Shown here in pieces: positions 11,890-23,527 of a DNA stretch of 64,000 nt. Numbering within the stretch: the first letter of the stretch is position 1; every line of letters begins with the position of its first letter. Where the stretch lies: assembly GCA_030762935.1 (NCBI GenBank), contig CM060888.1:116757468-116821467 (forward strand), written 5' to 3'. Position numbers and translations under genes: made by a program. The stretch comes from Hymenopus coronatus. Lineage: Eukaryota > Arthropoda > Insecta > Mantodea > Hymenopodidae. A model generated the notes under the pieces. That model was not told the DNA's origin, did not search any database, and was given only the letters and a program-made list of their open reading frames with translations.

Positions 11890-13210
11890 CCACAAAAAAA
11901 CATCTTTAAAACATATCGTGTGTATTTATTTGTGTGTGTGAGTAGCATAGCCCAAAAACAAAAAGTTGGTTAGATATCAAAGGATAGGACACAAAGATTT
12001 TCAGGAAAATCATCCCACAACTACCCTTTACATGGAATATTTTTCGAAAACTGTTATTCTCTGAAAAATGGCTTCAACGATTTATATTAAAATGCCGTAT
12101 ATTTAATATATTTTTATGACAAACGAAATATATATTTTAAATTTCCTGTGGTAGCCTCTGAAGTGCTCTTCATTTTCGATGACTCTTGTATAACTTGTGT
12201 ATAACTGGTGAGACGGATTGTCGCCCAGATGAATAAGCGCATAGTATATATTTTGGTTGATTAAGTTGCTTAGGTTAATTAGTAAGTAAGATATCGTGTA
12301 TTTATTGTATATTGGATGTTCAGAGAGATTGTTCCTGGAAAGCGTTTCTAACTTCAACCCCAGAGTTCTCAAGCGAGGAATTCAGTTGTTTACGCTATTT
12401 CTTTGTATATTGCAAGAGGGGAAACACGCTATTGGGTGGTCACGTCTCCGTAAGAGAAAGTGAAGGTGACTTATAAACCGGGGAACCACGAGGAAATTTA
12501 GGTCAAGTATCACGTGAGAGACGCATTGACCAATTAGAATTAATCACGTCACGGCAGAAGCGCACCCCAAGCTACTTTCAGCGCCAAAAATGGGCCAGTG
12601 AGATTCAAGTTGAGAGTTTTGCTCGTGGGTAGAATTTGCTATAAATATAGAGTGTTCGCCGCAATTTTCAGGCAGTAGGAATGTAACTACACGCAGAACC
12701 GTGATGCTCGAAACAAGAATCCTCGTAAATATAGTGAAGCTATTACAGTGATTCACACAGTTAAAATAAATATCACGCGTAACCTGCGACGCCGGAAACA
12801 ATGAAGCCACGGCAGAAGGTTAAAGTGTCTACAATTATTCTGCACGTAACAGTTGCACTCGTCGCCGCTTACACAATTTATGTCATATACATTCTTTTTG
12901 TAGAATTAACCGTTTTCGAGATATTCCGAGTAATTGGTTTCAGGTTTAAGTTTCCTAAACTTTTCTTGAACGGGAAGTCAAATATCCAGCAAAGAGAACC
13001 AAATTTCAATTGCTACATGTAGCGAACGGCTTTTAAAAGATTAGACTTTCACTTTAGCCTGTGAATTCCCTTATTTCCCTTCTACTTACAAAACAAAACA
13101 ATAAGAAAATTCTGATAATGTCATCATGATGCCAATAAAAGAACACTGTTTTGTAAGAAAATGTGGTTTGCGGAACATCTAGAGAAAGTCATGTGAATGG
13201 AACACACACG
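11887..13210 (+). repeat. Family A, forward unit interrupted by an insertion
   Basis: The first part (11887-12214) begins at the A-rich stretch upstream of the (GT)n tract, so it lacks the hairpin end, and runs to CATAACTGG-like sequence. Recognisable sequence resumes near 12867 with ACACAATTTATGTCATATACATT and runs to AGAGAAAGTCATGTGAATGGAACACA. About 650 bp of unrelated DNA separates the halves. Confidence 0.75.
12215..12866 (+). mobile_element. Unidentified insertion with promoter-like signals (possible solo LTR)
   Basis: Less A+T-rich than its surroundings. It carries CTATAAATATAG at about 12641, an initiator-like TTTTCAGGCAGT about 27 bp downstream, and AATAAATATC about 100 bp after that. 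TATA, initiator and poly(A) signal in this order and spacing is what an LTR's U3-R-U5 would show. However, I could not find clean TG...CA ends or an exact target duplication, and some host repeat sequence is missing at the junction. The alternative is a promoter/5' exon fragment of a cellular gene. Confidence 0.35.
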
Positions 13211-13310
13211 TAATGAATAAAGCTACATTTAAAGCCTGAAATAATGAAGGTGCAAATTACCAAGTCGTTACAGCTAATAAATATAAATTAAGGTTTCAGA
13301 TTAATAATAA

Positions 13311-14199
13311 TAAAAATATCTGATGTGTTACATTCACAGGACTTTCTCTATATCTCTGCAACAAATTATTGTTAAAAAGCTTAAACTTCTATTTACTTTA
13401 GTCTAATTGAAAAAAAAAAATGTCAGAAATAGTCTTGTTACTTGCTTCCTTTTAAGTAGAAGCGAAATAAGGGAGTAGGTACCATAGGTTAAAGTGATAG
13501 CCAAAGGCTGGTTGCTATGTGACGGAAGTTCCTTTGTTTGCATAGACAGGAGCTGCCAAATTCCTGTATGAGAAAATATAAGTTTTTGAAAGGTGAAATC
13601 AAAAACAATGAATAACTAAAATACGATCAAGTCCACGAAAAAACAATGTATAATTTAAATTGTGTGTTTTAACGTGCTCTACATTTTCTGTGTAGTAAGC
13701 TTTTGTCTATCTCTTACCGTTTAGCAGTTAAGAAAAATTCGGCAAAATTCATCCAGAATAAAGAGGTCTTCAGAGGCTATTCCCAGAAAATTCAAGATAT
13801 ACATTTTATTTGGTATGTGAACGCCAGTAATATACGAGATTTTAATCAAAATCGTTAGAGGAATTTTTTAGAAAATCAAAATGTTCTAAAAAATTTCCAT
13901 GTAAAGAGTAGTTTGGGGTGGGGGGATTTTCTTGAAAATCTTCGTGTCTCATCCTTGGAAGATACCAAACTTAAATACCACGTTTGGTATTAAACGGTCT
14001 TTTCGTTTTTGAGCTATGCTGCCCACAGACACACACACATACACACAGATAGACAGACAGACAGACACACACATGGACATGTTTCTAAAAATGCTTTTTT
14101 TGGATTCAGGGGTCTCAAAACATATATTTCCGGTGAAATCTCGGTATCGAATTTTCTTTATACACTATGTACATAGTACGTATAGAGAAAGTAAAAATT
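13311..14199 (-). repeat. Family A, full-length reverse unit
   Basis: Runs from TAAAAATATCTGATGTG to ACACTATGTACATAGTACGTATAGAGAAAGTAAAAAT. It carries a well-preserved hairpin, a CA/GACA-rich tract at 14027-14073 and the TTAAATACCA palindrome region. The 66-codon frame at 14016 is within the repeat. Confidence 0.88.
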
Positions 14200-15061
14200 T
14201 ATCTTTCCTCAGGTAAATAACTAAAGTAGAGGCGCTACCTCCAAATGAGAACGAATTACATCATTACTGATTGTCATAACGTTATGAATTAATAAAGAAA
14301 AGTTGGGTTAAACCTAATCACCATACTTACATGTTAACACATTCACAAGACATGCTATATTTTGTAACCAAGGATTTAATCGGTTTGAAAATCAAGCAAA
14401 GCCATCGACTTCGAAAATACACCTTGGAACGAATTGAACTGCGCTCAGACATTTTAGATTACACGCTCCACTAAGCTGTCTTTATGGTTGCAATACAGCA
14501 GGGATCACGTTGCTCCGGCTCAAATTCGAATATTGTATGGCAGTAATGTCTACAATACACCGATAGCAATGTTGTAATGTCTCAATTACCATTATAGACA
14601 AGTCGGATGTACTGTTTATGTTTCACTATATATTATAACGTTTAAGTATTCATGGGTTGCACAAGAGTGATGACTATAATTAACTCCACTTACCATTTGT
14701 GACCTTGCGGTAACAAAAACAGGTAGACTACTGAGGTGTACGCAGACGCAACACTGTTAATTTTTCCCGAAAACAATGCTCCTCATAAACATTACATATA
14801 TGCTATAACCTTAAAAATAGAATCAATGAAAGTTTAGAATTTATCGGAATTTTATATGGACTTAACGCTAATTATTATAGAAATAGAACTTATTTATCTC
14901 AAATATAGATTATTAATTCTAAAACACATGAAACGAATTTGTGACAAGGTGCCTTGTGAAATATTAGAAATTAATGGGAATTACTGTATATATTATTACC
15001 ATTGTGACTGACATTTAATTTTCCAAACTTGCGTTAGTTGTCTTTCGATTGACGTTGTATA
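14200..15061. other. No recognisable feature
   Basis: A+T-rich DNA with no supported gene or repeat. Confidence 0.45.
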
Positions 15062-15560
15062 CGGCCGTTTCAAAACGACACCAAACAAAGATAGTAGTCG
15101 ATTAGCTTACACTTTGACTTGTCCGAAAATTGATGTAGCAACTTTCAAACTCTTCTATTTAAATTGTTATGTGTGTTTAAAAATTGCACACATTTGGGAT
15201 TAAGCAGCGCAGGAACAACGGTTGTCATACGCCACGTAAACAACCTCGGAACGAGTTATACGAAAAACATAAGAAAACCCAGATGCTACGTTTTCCATTA
15301 CTAAGGTGACCTGTGTTGCGCCGGCGTGTCTATTAAACCACCCTTACACCACACGACTAGGATCTTCGCTACCAACCGGCATCTTTCTTGGAGTGGGCCA
15401 AGCACGTGCCATTTGGCTATGTACAACTGCCTAATCTATAGTGATTTTATGGCAGTTTTTGTATGTGCCGAATTTAGAGCTGAAAATTATATTCACGTAT
15501 CACGTACGGTATGACCAGCATGGTCCACATCTTCGTTTGGTGTCATTTTGAAACAACCTG
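15062..15560. mobile_element. 499-bp TIR element (MITE-like)
   Basis: The left end carries GTTTCAAAACGACACCAAAC from 15067. The right end carries its inverted counterpart, which reads GTTTCAAAATGACACCAAAC on the minus strand, ending near 15554. The similarity extends further into both ends, giving TIRs of about 30-40 bp with a few mismatches. TATA flanks both sides (15058-15061 and 15561-15564), compatible with a TA or TATA target duplication. There is no transposase frame, so it is non-autonomous. The longest open frame (15326-15514) shows no transposase motif. Confidence 0.8.
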
Positions 15561-15739
15561 TATATAAATAGTGGATACTACGCAAAGTTTTATTCATTCT
15601 TGTTCTTTTTCGTTGTGGGTTTTCTAATAGATGGAAAACCTAAAATTTGTATATTTTAACATATGGAACATAATGATAATTTATTTCACCATTTGCATAC
15701 ATAGGTTTCGTCAGCAAGTCATTAAAATGCATCTGTATT

Positions 15740-16480
15740 TAAATATTTTTGTATGCTGTGAACATTAAGTAGCAAATTCTGTTATTAATACTTATTTTAA
15801 AAGAATTGGCATTTACAATTTGTCTTGTATTTAAAGGTAGTTTATTATATAATTTCACTCCAGATAAAGATAAGCGTTAAGGTATTTCTATAATCGAAAT
15901 TTAGGAGGGGCCGTGTTATTTATCCTTTTGTATCATGGGTACGTATGTCAAAAAAAGTAATTCATCTGTCTTTTGGAGATGAACAAAATCCAAGAATGCA
16001 AATACATATAAAGATGCCACAGTTAAAATTCCAAATTCTCTAAAAGTAGGTGTACAATGTGGGCGAGAATCACAATTTTTTATTATTCTAAGAGCCTTCT
16101 TCTGGAGCAAAAATACGTGGTTGACTTCCCCTGATATCCCAGAGCAAAATACCCAGTATAAATGCCAATGAAATAAACTATAAAAGACAGTGAGTAAAGT
16201 GCTAATAGAAACGCATATCCTAAGTCTTCTTAAGATAAATAAAACATTAGACAACTTTTTAGATATTTCCATTATGTGGGATATCCAGAACAGCTTGTGT
16301 CCAACCATATTCCGAGAAGTTTGACTTTTTGCTCTCTACTTTGTTTATCTTTTATACTAAATAAGATAGTTTGTGTTTTTTCTTTATTCATTTGCAAGTC
16401 ATTCGCATTATATATATGGTTGTATAATTATATTTGCAATTGTTGGTTTCTAAGCCATTTACGTTCAGAGGATGGACTAC
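15740..16480 (-). pseudogene. Decayed LINE reverse transcriptase, C-terminal part
   Basis: Reading the minus strand from about 16480, conceptual translation gives NDLQMNKEKTQTILF (the post-YXDD palm/thumb region), VKLLGIWLD, then after a frame shift KLSNVLFILRRLRICVS, LLTVFYSLFHWHLYW, VFLLQKKALRIIK and FGILTVASLYVF, and near 15790 SGVKLYNKLPLNTRQI. This order is typical of the C-terminal RT and connection region of CR1/Jockey-like non-LTR elements. The upstream endonuclease and RT core are missing, and frameshifts and stops show it is dead. The longest open piece is 15916-16308. Confidence 0.75.
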
Positions 16481-16984
16481 ATGTATAGAAAACGTTTTTT
16501 TTTTTATCCTCTATATATTGCACGCAGCTGCTTCTGAAGAAAATAAAGAACTAAAAAGAACTCTTAACCATACGAAAGCCCCGCAGAACATTTTCCAGGT
16601 GGATTCCATTTTTATGTGTTTTTTTCTACTGCTGTGAAACCGCTAATTGGCCGCGACGGAAGTTTCTGTCCTCCAGGAGTCAATAAACTAAGTAAGGCAA
16701 TTCCTCGTTAATGAGGGGACAATTGGGACCAAATTCTCTGCAAACTTGCGCTCTCTGTCCCTCATGTATACTCTGGGCTCCTCCCCCCCCCCCCGCTTCG
16801 CTAGGTTTTGTGCGAATTCAGAAATATCTCCATAATGAGAACGCAATTAAGAACGACTGAATATAATGCAATAGTTTTGCAGGAGCTACGTGCTCTAATT
16901 TTTGAGTTAATGAGGTCTTTTAGAACAAAATTTATTAGAAGAATTGTTTTTTTTTTCACACAAGACGTGTGTGGGACAGGAGTT
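16481..16984. other. Unannotated DNA
   Basis: Mostly without recognisable features. It includes a poly-C run near 16784-16794 and a poly-T run near 16948, the latter probably the reversed A tail of the adjacent SINE. Confidence 0.45.
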
Positions 16985-17634
16985 GGATAGGTGGAGTCAT
17001 TGGAATTCAATGTCATAGCTGTGATTTGAACCATGGATCTCCCAATCTCTGGCCGGGTGCTCTACCACTGAGCTACCAAGGCAACATGCCGGCATAGCAT
17101 TGAACTTCTCAACTGACTCCCATGATTCCCGGTAAACTACAAGGTGATCTCAAATTATTTTGAGATGATAACCCAAATGGCGACCTACAATGTTGTAAGT
17201 ACTTTAGACCCAGGATTCATAGAATGGCCAACTATTATGGTCAGTTGGTATGGAATAATTTTTTGTTGTTGTTGTTTTTTTTTTCCACACAAACCGTGTG
17301 TACGACAAGAGTTTGATTTCAGTCTAACTCTACCTATCCAACACCTTTCCTACAATTTCCATACCAATTGACCATAATAGTTAGCCTTACAATGAATCCT
17401 GGCTCTAAATTACTTACAGTATTTTAGGTCGCTATTGGGGTTGTCATCACAAAATAATTTGTGATCACCTTGTGGTTTACCGAAAAGCATGCAAGTCAGA
17501 TGAGAAATTCAATGCTGTGCCGGCATGTTGCAATGCCATCTCAGTGGCAGAGCAACCGGCTAGAGATTGGGAGATCCATGGTTCAAATCCCGGCTATGAT
17601 ATTGGAATTTTCAGTCTAACTCTACCTATCCAAA
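16985..17634. repeat. Long inverted repeat built from two S3 SINEs
   Basis: Arms 16985-17253 and 17359-17634 are reverse complements of each other at roughly 80% or better by eye over about 270 bp, around a loop of about 105 bp. Each arm holds a tRNA-like core: reverse on the left (GCTCTACCACTGAGCTACC, B box complement TTTGAACC) and forward on the right (CTCAGTGGCAGAGC, GGTTCAAATCCCGG). Each also holds an identical leader of about 130 bp ending at CCATACCAATTGACC. The loop contains a poly-T/CACACAAACCGTGTG piece, which is the 3' end of another S3 copy. Confidence 0.8.
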
Positions 17635-17639
17635 AGTTA

Positions 17640-18516
17640 TTAGAGTTAATTATCCATTATCTAGCTATTGTGTGTGTTCGTGAATATTTTAATAATGTAT
17701 ATAGTCATAAGGCGATAAAGCGACTTAATAATACTGATAATAATCACTGAATAATACTGTTTGTATCAGTCTGAAGCTTGAAGCGGAATCACCAACTCAC
17801 TTGGACATTCGTCTCAGCATTAAAGGAAATTAAGTTACACGTTAATGGACGTTATGGGCGGTATTTTTACGTTCCTTAACCTGGTACGTCGTATCAAAAG
17901 ATGAATAAAATAAATGAAATGGCCCTCAAATGGGCCCGGGATCAATGGAGCTTAAAGTTATGCGACATTCGGGATAAGGGAAAAGTAAAAAAAAAAAAAA
18001 AAAAAAACTTATCCGGGTAACTCACACTAAATGTATAGACCTCTTGAATGTAAGACAGATACGGTTACCACAAACTACAAAGCTAGGTTTCGGAAGTTGT
18101 TGTTATTATTATTATTATTATTATTATTTGAGTTTTATTATTTGAGTTGTTATGAATATATACCTCTGTCATATATATCTTTTAAGCCTGACGTACTTTA
18201 ACCATATCGGACGACAAATGAAATCGGGAAATGATGCTCAAATGAGCCCGGGGTCCATGGAGCATAAAGCTACAGTTCTCCTCTCAGGAACGGGAAAACC
18301 TATGGAAAGGGGGGGGAGAGGTGGTGGTGGAAGTTTCGAACCCCAGATCTCTTATATAAATTTGTGTTATCGTGTGCTGCAAGGAAAAACGCATTACAAA
18401 TTGTATTTCTTCAATGGCTAATCAAAATCCATCCATTCATCCATCATTGATATACGGTGACTAGATTTATGAGATAAGTAATCAAATCTATGAAACATTT
18501 GCAGTGAAATATGTGT
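17640..18516. other. Unannotated DNA with microsatellites
   Basis: Contains (A)n at about 17989-18006 and (TTA)n at 18105-18128. Two related short segments lie near 17928-17975 and 18231-18275, both with CTCAAATG-GCCCGGG and ATGGAGC-TAAAG, suggesting two copies of a small old repeat. No gene seen. Confidence 0.45.
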
Positions 18517-19045
18517 ATTTTTTACTTTCTCTGCCGAGTACTATGTGCATACATAGCAGGTAGAGAAGGTATCATGTTTCACTTAAAATACACGGAATTT
18601 TTCACCAGAATTACATGTTTGGAGAACACCTGAATAAAAAAAAGTAAAAAACAAAAAATCTGTCTCCCCGCGCGTGTGTGTGTGTATGTGTGTGTGTGCC
18701 GCGTGCGCAGCATAACTCAAAATCGAAGACTATGTTAAATAATAAATTTGGTATTTAAGTATCTTCCAAGGTTACGACAAGAAGATATTCAAGAAAATCC
18801 CTCCATCTCAAACTATCCTTACATGGAACAACTTTAAAAATTAATTTCCTCAAAAATTGCTTTAACGAATTTGATTTAAATACCGCATGTTAAAGACAAG
18901 TATAATGTATTTCTTGAATTTTCATTGAGTAGCCTCTAAAATTCTGTTCATTCTGGTTGGCTTTTGCATAACTGGTACACCGTAAGATGGACAAAAATAC
19001 ACACAAAAATATCGATTGTTAAAACACACCGCTTTAAAAATGTAT
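18517..19045 (+). repeat. Family A, forward unit truncated at its 3' end
   Basis: Starts TTTTTACTTTCTCTGCCGAGTACTATGTGCATACATAG and has a long (GT)n tract at 18677-18697. It proceeds to the TAAAACACACC block, after which sequence homology stops. A second forward copy follows 40 bp later. Confidence 0.75.
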
Positions 19046-19083
19046 GTATTATGGTTATATGTCTTTCTCAACCGAGTAACCCT

Positions 19084-19875
19084 AATAACTTTCTCTAACA
19101 CGTATGTACATATTAGCTAGAGAAGTTTGATAACGATATGACAACCGTATTGAGGTCCCCTAAGTCCAAAAAAAGCATTTTAAAAAAGGTCTGTATTTGT
19201 GTGTGTGTGTATGTATGTGTGTCTGTGATCAGCATTATCTCAGAAACCAAAAGACCGTTAAATACCAAACTTGGTATTTATATTTAGTATCTTCCAAGGA
19301 TGCAATACAAAGATCTTCAAGAATATCCGCCCACCATGGACTACCCTTTACATGGAACAAATTTCAAAAGTTGGTTTTCTTAAAAACGGCTCTAATACTT
19401 TTGATTAAAGTATGGTATATTAAACACATTTACATTGCAAATAAAATGTATATTTTGAATTTTCTGGGAATAGCCTCCTAAGACCTCTTTATTCTGAAAG
19501 AGTTTTGCTGAATTTTTTATAACGGTTAAACATTAAAAATGTAGATCTCTTTAAAACACATTATTTACATCGTATTTTTTTTTTTTTTTGCAGAATTTAT
19601 CATTTTATAAATATTCCTTTTATTTGTTTTAATTTTAAACTACCTTAACTTTTCTCAAACGGGACTATGAAAAGCGAACAATCTCATTTTTACACAAAAT
19701 GACCAGCTTTTTAAAATACTTGATTATCGCTTATTTTCCTTCTACTTACAAGGAAGCAACAAATATAAAAAATTATGTTGACGTTTATTCCGATTAGCAT
19801 GATGTAGATAAAAGAATAAATTTTTGTAAGAAGAATTTAAATATGGATTAGCTAGAGAAAATTATGTATAACCTC
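19084..19875 (+). repeat. Family A, forward unit
   Basis: From TAACTTTCTCTAACACGTATGTACATATTAGCTAGAGAAG to TTAGCTAGAGAAAATTATGT. It keeps the TACCAAACTTGGTATTTA palindrome and the (GT)n tract at 19197-19220. The 94-codon open frame at 19197-19481 lies in the conserved interior. Confidence 0.8.
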
Positions 19876-19879
19876 TACA

Positions 19880-20262
19880 AACTACTCTTGTTTTACCGTA
19901 TTCTTCTATATACTTCAAAGTAACCAAGAAAAGGTTTGCATAAATATTTTCAATACACATTTCGTTTTAAAATTGTAAGGTAATGGCGATAGTCAAAGTT
20001 TAAAATCTGGTCGCTAAATACTGGCCCTCAAATGTGCATGATATCGCGAGAAACAAATGAATAATGAGAACACTTCAAAAAATGGCACCATATTGAAGAA
20101 CTCACACCATAATAACGCATTTCTTAGAAAAGACTGATATCAAAAAAATAATTATTGCAGTACGATATTTCTTCCGAATGATGAATTTCAAAAACTATTC
20201 GCAGAGAATTCAAGATATATTTTATTTTTAATCTAAATATTTTAATTTTGTATTATTTTATT
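19880..20262 (-). repeat. Family A, reverse fragments
   Basis: Two diverged pieces: the terminal side (TACAAACTACTCTTG...GGTCGCTAAATACTGG) and, at 20190-20262, the CAGAGAATTCAAGATATATTTTATTT interior block. The part between them does not match well. Confidence 0.5.
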
Positions 20263-20265
20263 AAC

Positions 20266-20976
20266 AAATCTTTCTCTGTATTTTGTGCAACAAACTATTC
20301 TTATAGAAGCTTATTTTTCTATTTACTTTATGTATAGTGATATAAGCATTGTCACATACTTCCTTGTAAATAAGCATTCAGAAAACTAAAGCAAAAGTCA
20401 AATCTTTCAATAGGTGGTCCCTATGTGATTCTATCTGACCAAGATATACGATGTATGAATATTTTCAAATTCAAACCAACAATTATAACGATCTCGGAAA
20501 CGGTTCTCGCCACAAAAATCGCGCTTTTAACGAGATATATTTTGTGTGTAGTAAGTTTTCTCGCTATCTCTTACGGTTTATCAGAAATGTTAAAGTCATC
20601 CAGAATGAAACGGACCTCACAAGCTGCTCCCAGAAAATTCAAGATATACATTTTATTTAGAATAAAGATATTTTAAACATATGATATTTTATATGTTTTC
20701 GTAAACTTCCACGGCCAATATTAAAATTATCTTGGTCCAGAGTTTCCGGTGTAGACCGCGTCTTAAGGCTAAAGACGCGGTCTACACCGGAAACTCTGGA
20801 CCAAGATAATTATGATATTTTAATCAAAATCGTTTGAGACGTTTTATGTTAAACTTAAATGTTGAAAAAGTTTTCCATGTAAAGGGTATTTAGGGTAGAG
20901 GATTTTCTTGAAAATTTTCGTGTCTATCCTTGAAAAATTCTGTATTTATGAATGTCTTCGTTTTTGAGCTATACTG

Positions 20977-21009
<33 letters not shown>

Positions 21010-21205
21010 TCGATTTATTAGGGCTTTTCTTAGATGGTTATTAATGTTTTGTTGGTAATTTCCGTTTTAGCACGGACTTTGTTTTTGATTCAGCGGATTT
21101 CAAAATATGTCTTTCTGCTGAAATCTCGGTATCAAAATTTTGGTTGGAATACAATATCTTCTCTAACTACTATGTACATTGTCTGTACTTGGCAGAGAAA
21201 TTACA
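20266..21205 (-). repeat. Family A, reverse unit carrying an insertion
   Basis: From AATCTTTCTCTGTATTTTGTGCAAC to a degraded hairpin (TACTATGTACATTGTCTGTACTTGGCAGAGAAA). It has a (CA)n tract at 20980-21008 and is interrupted at 20692-20810 by the hairpin insertion described separately. Confidence 0.78.
20692..20810. mobile_element. 119-bp insertion with a perfect 40-bp hairpin and 12-bp TSD
   Basis: Arms 20725-20764 and 20772-20811 are perfect reverse complements over 40 bp with a 7-nt loop at 20765-20771. The stem is G+C-rich (CCGGTGTAGACCGCGTCTT on the loop side) in an A+T-rich setting. TATGATATTTTA occurs on both sides (20680-20691 and 20811-20822), and uninterrupted family A copies have this site once. 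That identifies the 119 bp as an insertion with a 12-bp target duplication. The first 33 bp of the insert are outside the hairpin. Transposon family unknown. Confidence 0.8.
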
Positions 21206-21810
21206 AATCATAGAAACATTTTATGCAATAAAAATACCTAATATTTTACCAAGTAAAATGTAGTTTGTTTACGGTGGAGGATTTTTTATCTAGTAAACTC
21301 TCGAAAAAAGTTTGGATGGAATGTAATAGAAACGTGGTAGAGAAGAAGAGAAAGTAAAATGAACAAGAATGTCATCGTCCATGTCATATTACTGAGAATG
21401 TTTCAATTTTGTGTTTAAAAATCTTCCAGAATTCGCCCTTAGTTTAGTCGGCGAACCTCCTGCCTGCTGTGGTGGGGAGTTTTTCTGTAGCTACGATCAT
21501 TTTCTATCTTTCTAAGGGTTTGTAAGTAGGGACGAGAAAGGAAAAGTGTGTGTTTTCTAATGCTTAAAATTCAAGGAAATTCAATGACAAGTTACTGCAC
21601 TTGATAACATTTCCGATAGACATATTCTAACGATAAAAGGTTGCCAATATACTCACTACAGTTAACAACAGGGTAAAAATAAACAATAAAAAGATCTTGC
21701 TATGCACCTTAGGTTGCCAAGGACAAAGAATAATCAAAGCAATATAAGAAATAATAATAAAAATAATTTAAAAAACAAACAAACGAAAAGGCCAGAAAGC
21801 TAAGAAGAGT
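21206..21810. other. No recognisable feature
   Basis: A+T-rich DNA. There is a local C+G-rich patch at about 21440-21490 without a recognisable element. Confidence 0.4.
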
Positions 21811-22680
21811 AAAAAAATTTGATGTAATCCTTTTCACATGACTTTCTCTATAACTGTGCAACAAATTGATGTTAAAAAGTTTATGCTTCTATTTACTTCA
21901 TGCTAAGTTAGAAAAAAATAGCAGAAATAGTCTTATTACTTGCTTCCCTGTAAGTAGAACATAGGTTAAAGTGATAGCAAAAGATGGTTGCTATGTGACT
22001 GAAGTTCCTTTGTTTGTATGGACAGGAGTTGACAAATTCCTGTATGAGAAAAGTGCAAGTTTTTTAACCCTGAAACCAAAAACAAGGAATATCTAAAAAA
22101 ACGATCAACTCCACGAAAAAAATGTACAGTACATAAATTGTATGCTTTAATGTGCTCTACATTTTTGTGTGAAAAGTTTTTGTCTATCTCTTACGGTTTA
22201 CCAGTTACACAAAATTCCGTAAAATTCATCCAGAATAAAGTAGTCTTCAGAGACTATTCCCAGAAAATTCAAGATATACATATTATTTTTCAAGTATATA
22301 TCTTTAATATATGATATTTTTATCAAAATTGTGAAATCCATTTTTTAGAAAATCAAAATTTTCGAAAAATTTTCCATGTGAAGGGTAGTTAGGGGAGGGG
22401 GGATTTTCTTGAAAATATTCGTGTCATCTTTGGAAATTACTGAACTTAAATACCAAGTTTGGTATTTAACGGTCTTTTCGTTGTTGAGCTACGCTGCCCA
22501 CAGACACACAGATACACACACATATACACAGACAGACAGACAGACAGACAGAGAGAGAGAGAGACACTCATACACAAGGAAATTTTTCTAAAAATCCTTT
22601 TTTGGTTTCAGGTGGTCTCAAAACATATATTTCCGGTGAAATCTCGGTATCAAATTTTTGGGTACAATACTATACTGCTG
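21811..22680 (-). repeat. Family A, reverse unit lacking the hairpin end
   Basis: Starts AAAAAAATTTGATGTAATCC...CACATGACTTTCTCTA, retains the full interior and a complex CA/GACA/GA microsatellite at 22501-22565, and stops at CAATACTATACTG just before the hairpin. Confidence 0.85.
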
Positions 22681-23527
22681 CTAATGCCCAAAGTTGCAAG
22701 ATACAATCGGACAGAGGATGATGGATTTTTTGAGCAAGAAAACCTTTAGCATGTTTCTTTCGGAAAGAAAGTGTAATGTTTATTTGCACATAAAAGAAAC
22801 AATTCCTGGGCTAAATAACGTCATTTTTATGTCCGCAAATCCTGATTTCGTCAAATGATGCTATCTATGGGCGATGAGTTGATCCATAATCAAAATGAGC
22901 TCGTTTTAGCGAATCTACTTACTAGAAGTTCATTTGATCAAGAAAACACCACAAAGCTATGCGATAATATTTCGTGATGGAATTTCAATTGTATGTATAT
23001 ATAACATAAAGTGCTTTAAGATAATTAATTTTGCTGTAACATTAATAAGATATAAATTATTATTAATAATTATAATAGTAACAATAATAACAATAATAAT
23101 GTTGATCTTATACAAGAACTCGAGGGAGAAACAAGAAAATAAATTTGACCTGTACCTACCTACTCTATGGAAACGTCCTAATCCAAGTGCTTTACGATGA
23201 GGCACCTCCAGAACGCAAGGACAGAACATAGAGATCGAAGCTGCATTAGACAAAAGAATGATACATGCCAGAAACAATAATTACAGTGATAATTGCTTTG
23301 CTTTCTTTCCGATGGGGCTAAACCTAGACAGATTCTCCGACCATAAACCAGTCTAGTGGCATTCAGAAAACAGTTAAAAAACGCAAACCGTTACCAAGAT
23401 GCAGGACTTGTTATATGTATAGTTGGTTGCAGCGGATAATTTTTTGCAGCGTGTTTCGAGGAAGTTACGGGTATACCGGTCTGAGACCTCCTGGAAAGTT
23501 TGTTCAGCTTGATCTTTAGCTACAGGG
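22681..23527. other. No recognisable feature
   Basis: Includes an (ATA/ATAAC)-rich low-complexity stretch at 23045-23105. Frames at 22934-23277 fall in this simple sequence and are not convincing genes. Confidence 0.4.

Noticed and set aside
12544..12810. 88-codon minus frame inside the 12.2-kb insertion
   Set aside because: No recognised domain. The segment looks like regulatory/LTR-type sequence and the frame is likely incidental.
15916..16308. 130-codon minus frame as a host gene
   Set aside because: Its peptide is the C-terminal part of a LINE reverse transcriptase, with frame-shifted continuation on both sides.
16801..17750. Four short frames (60-92 codons) around 17 kb
   Set aside because: All fall within the inverted S3 SINE pair or its flanking simple sequence.
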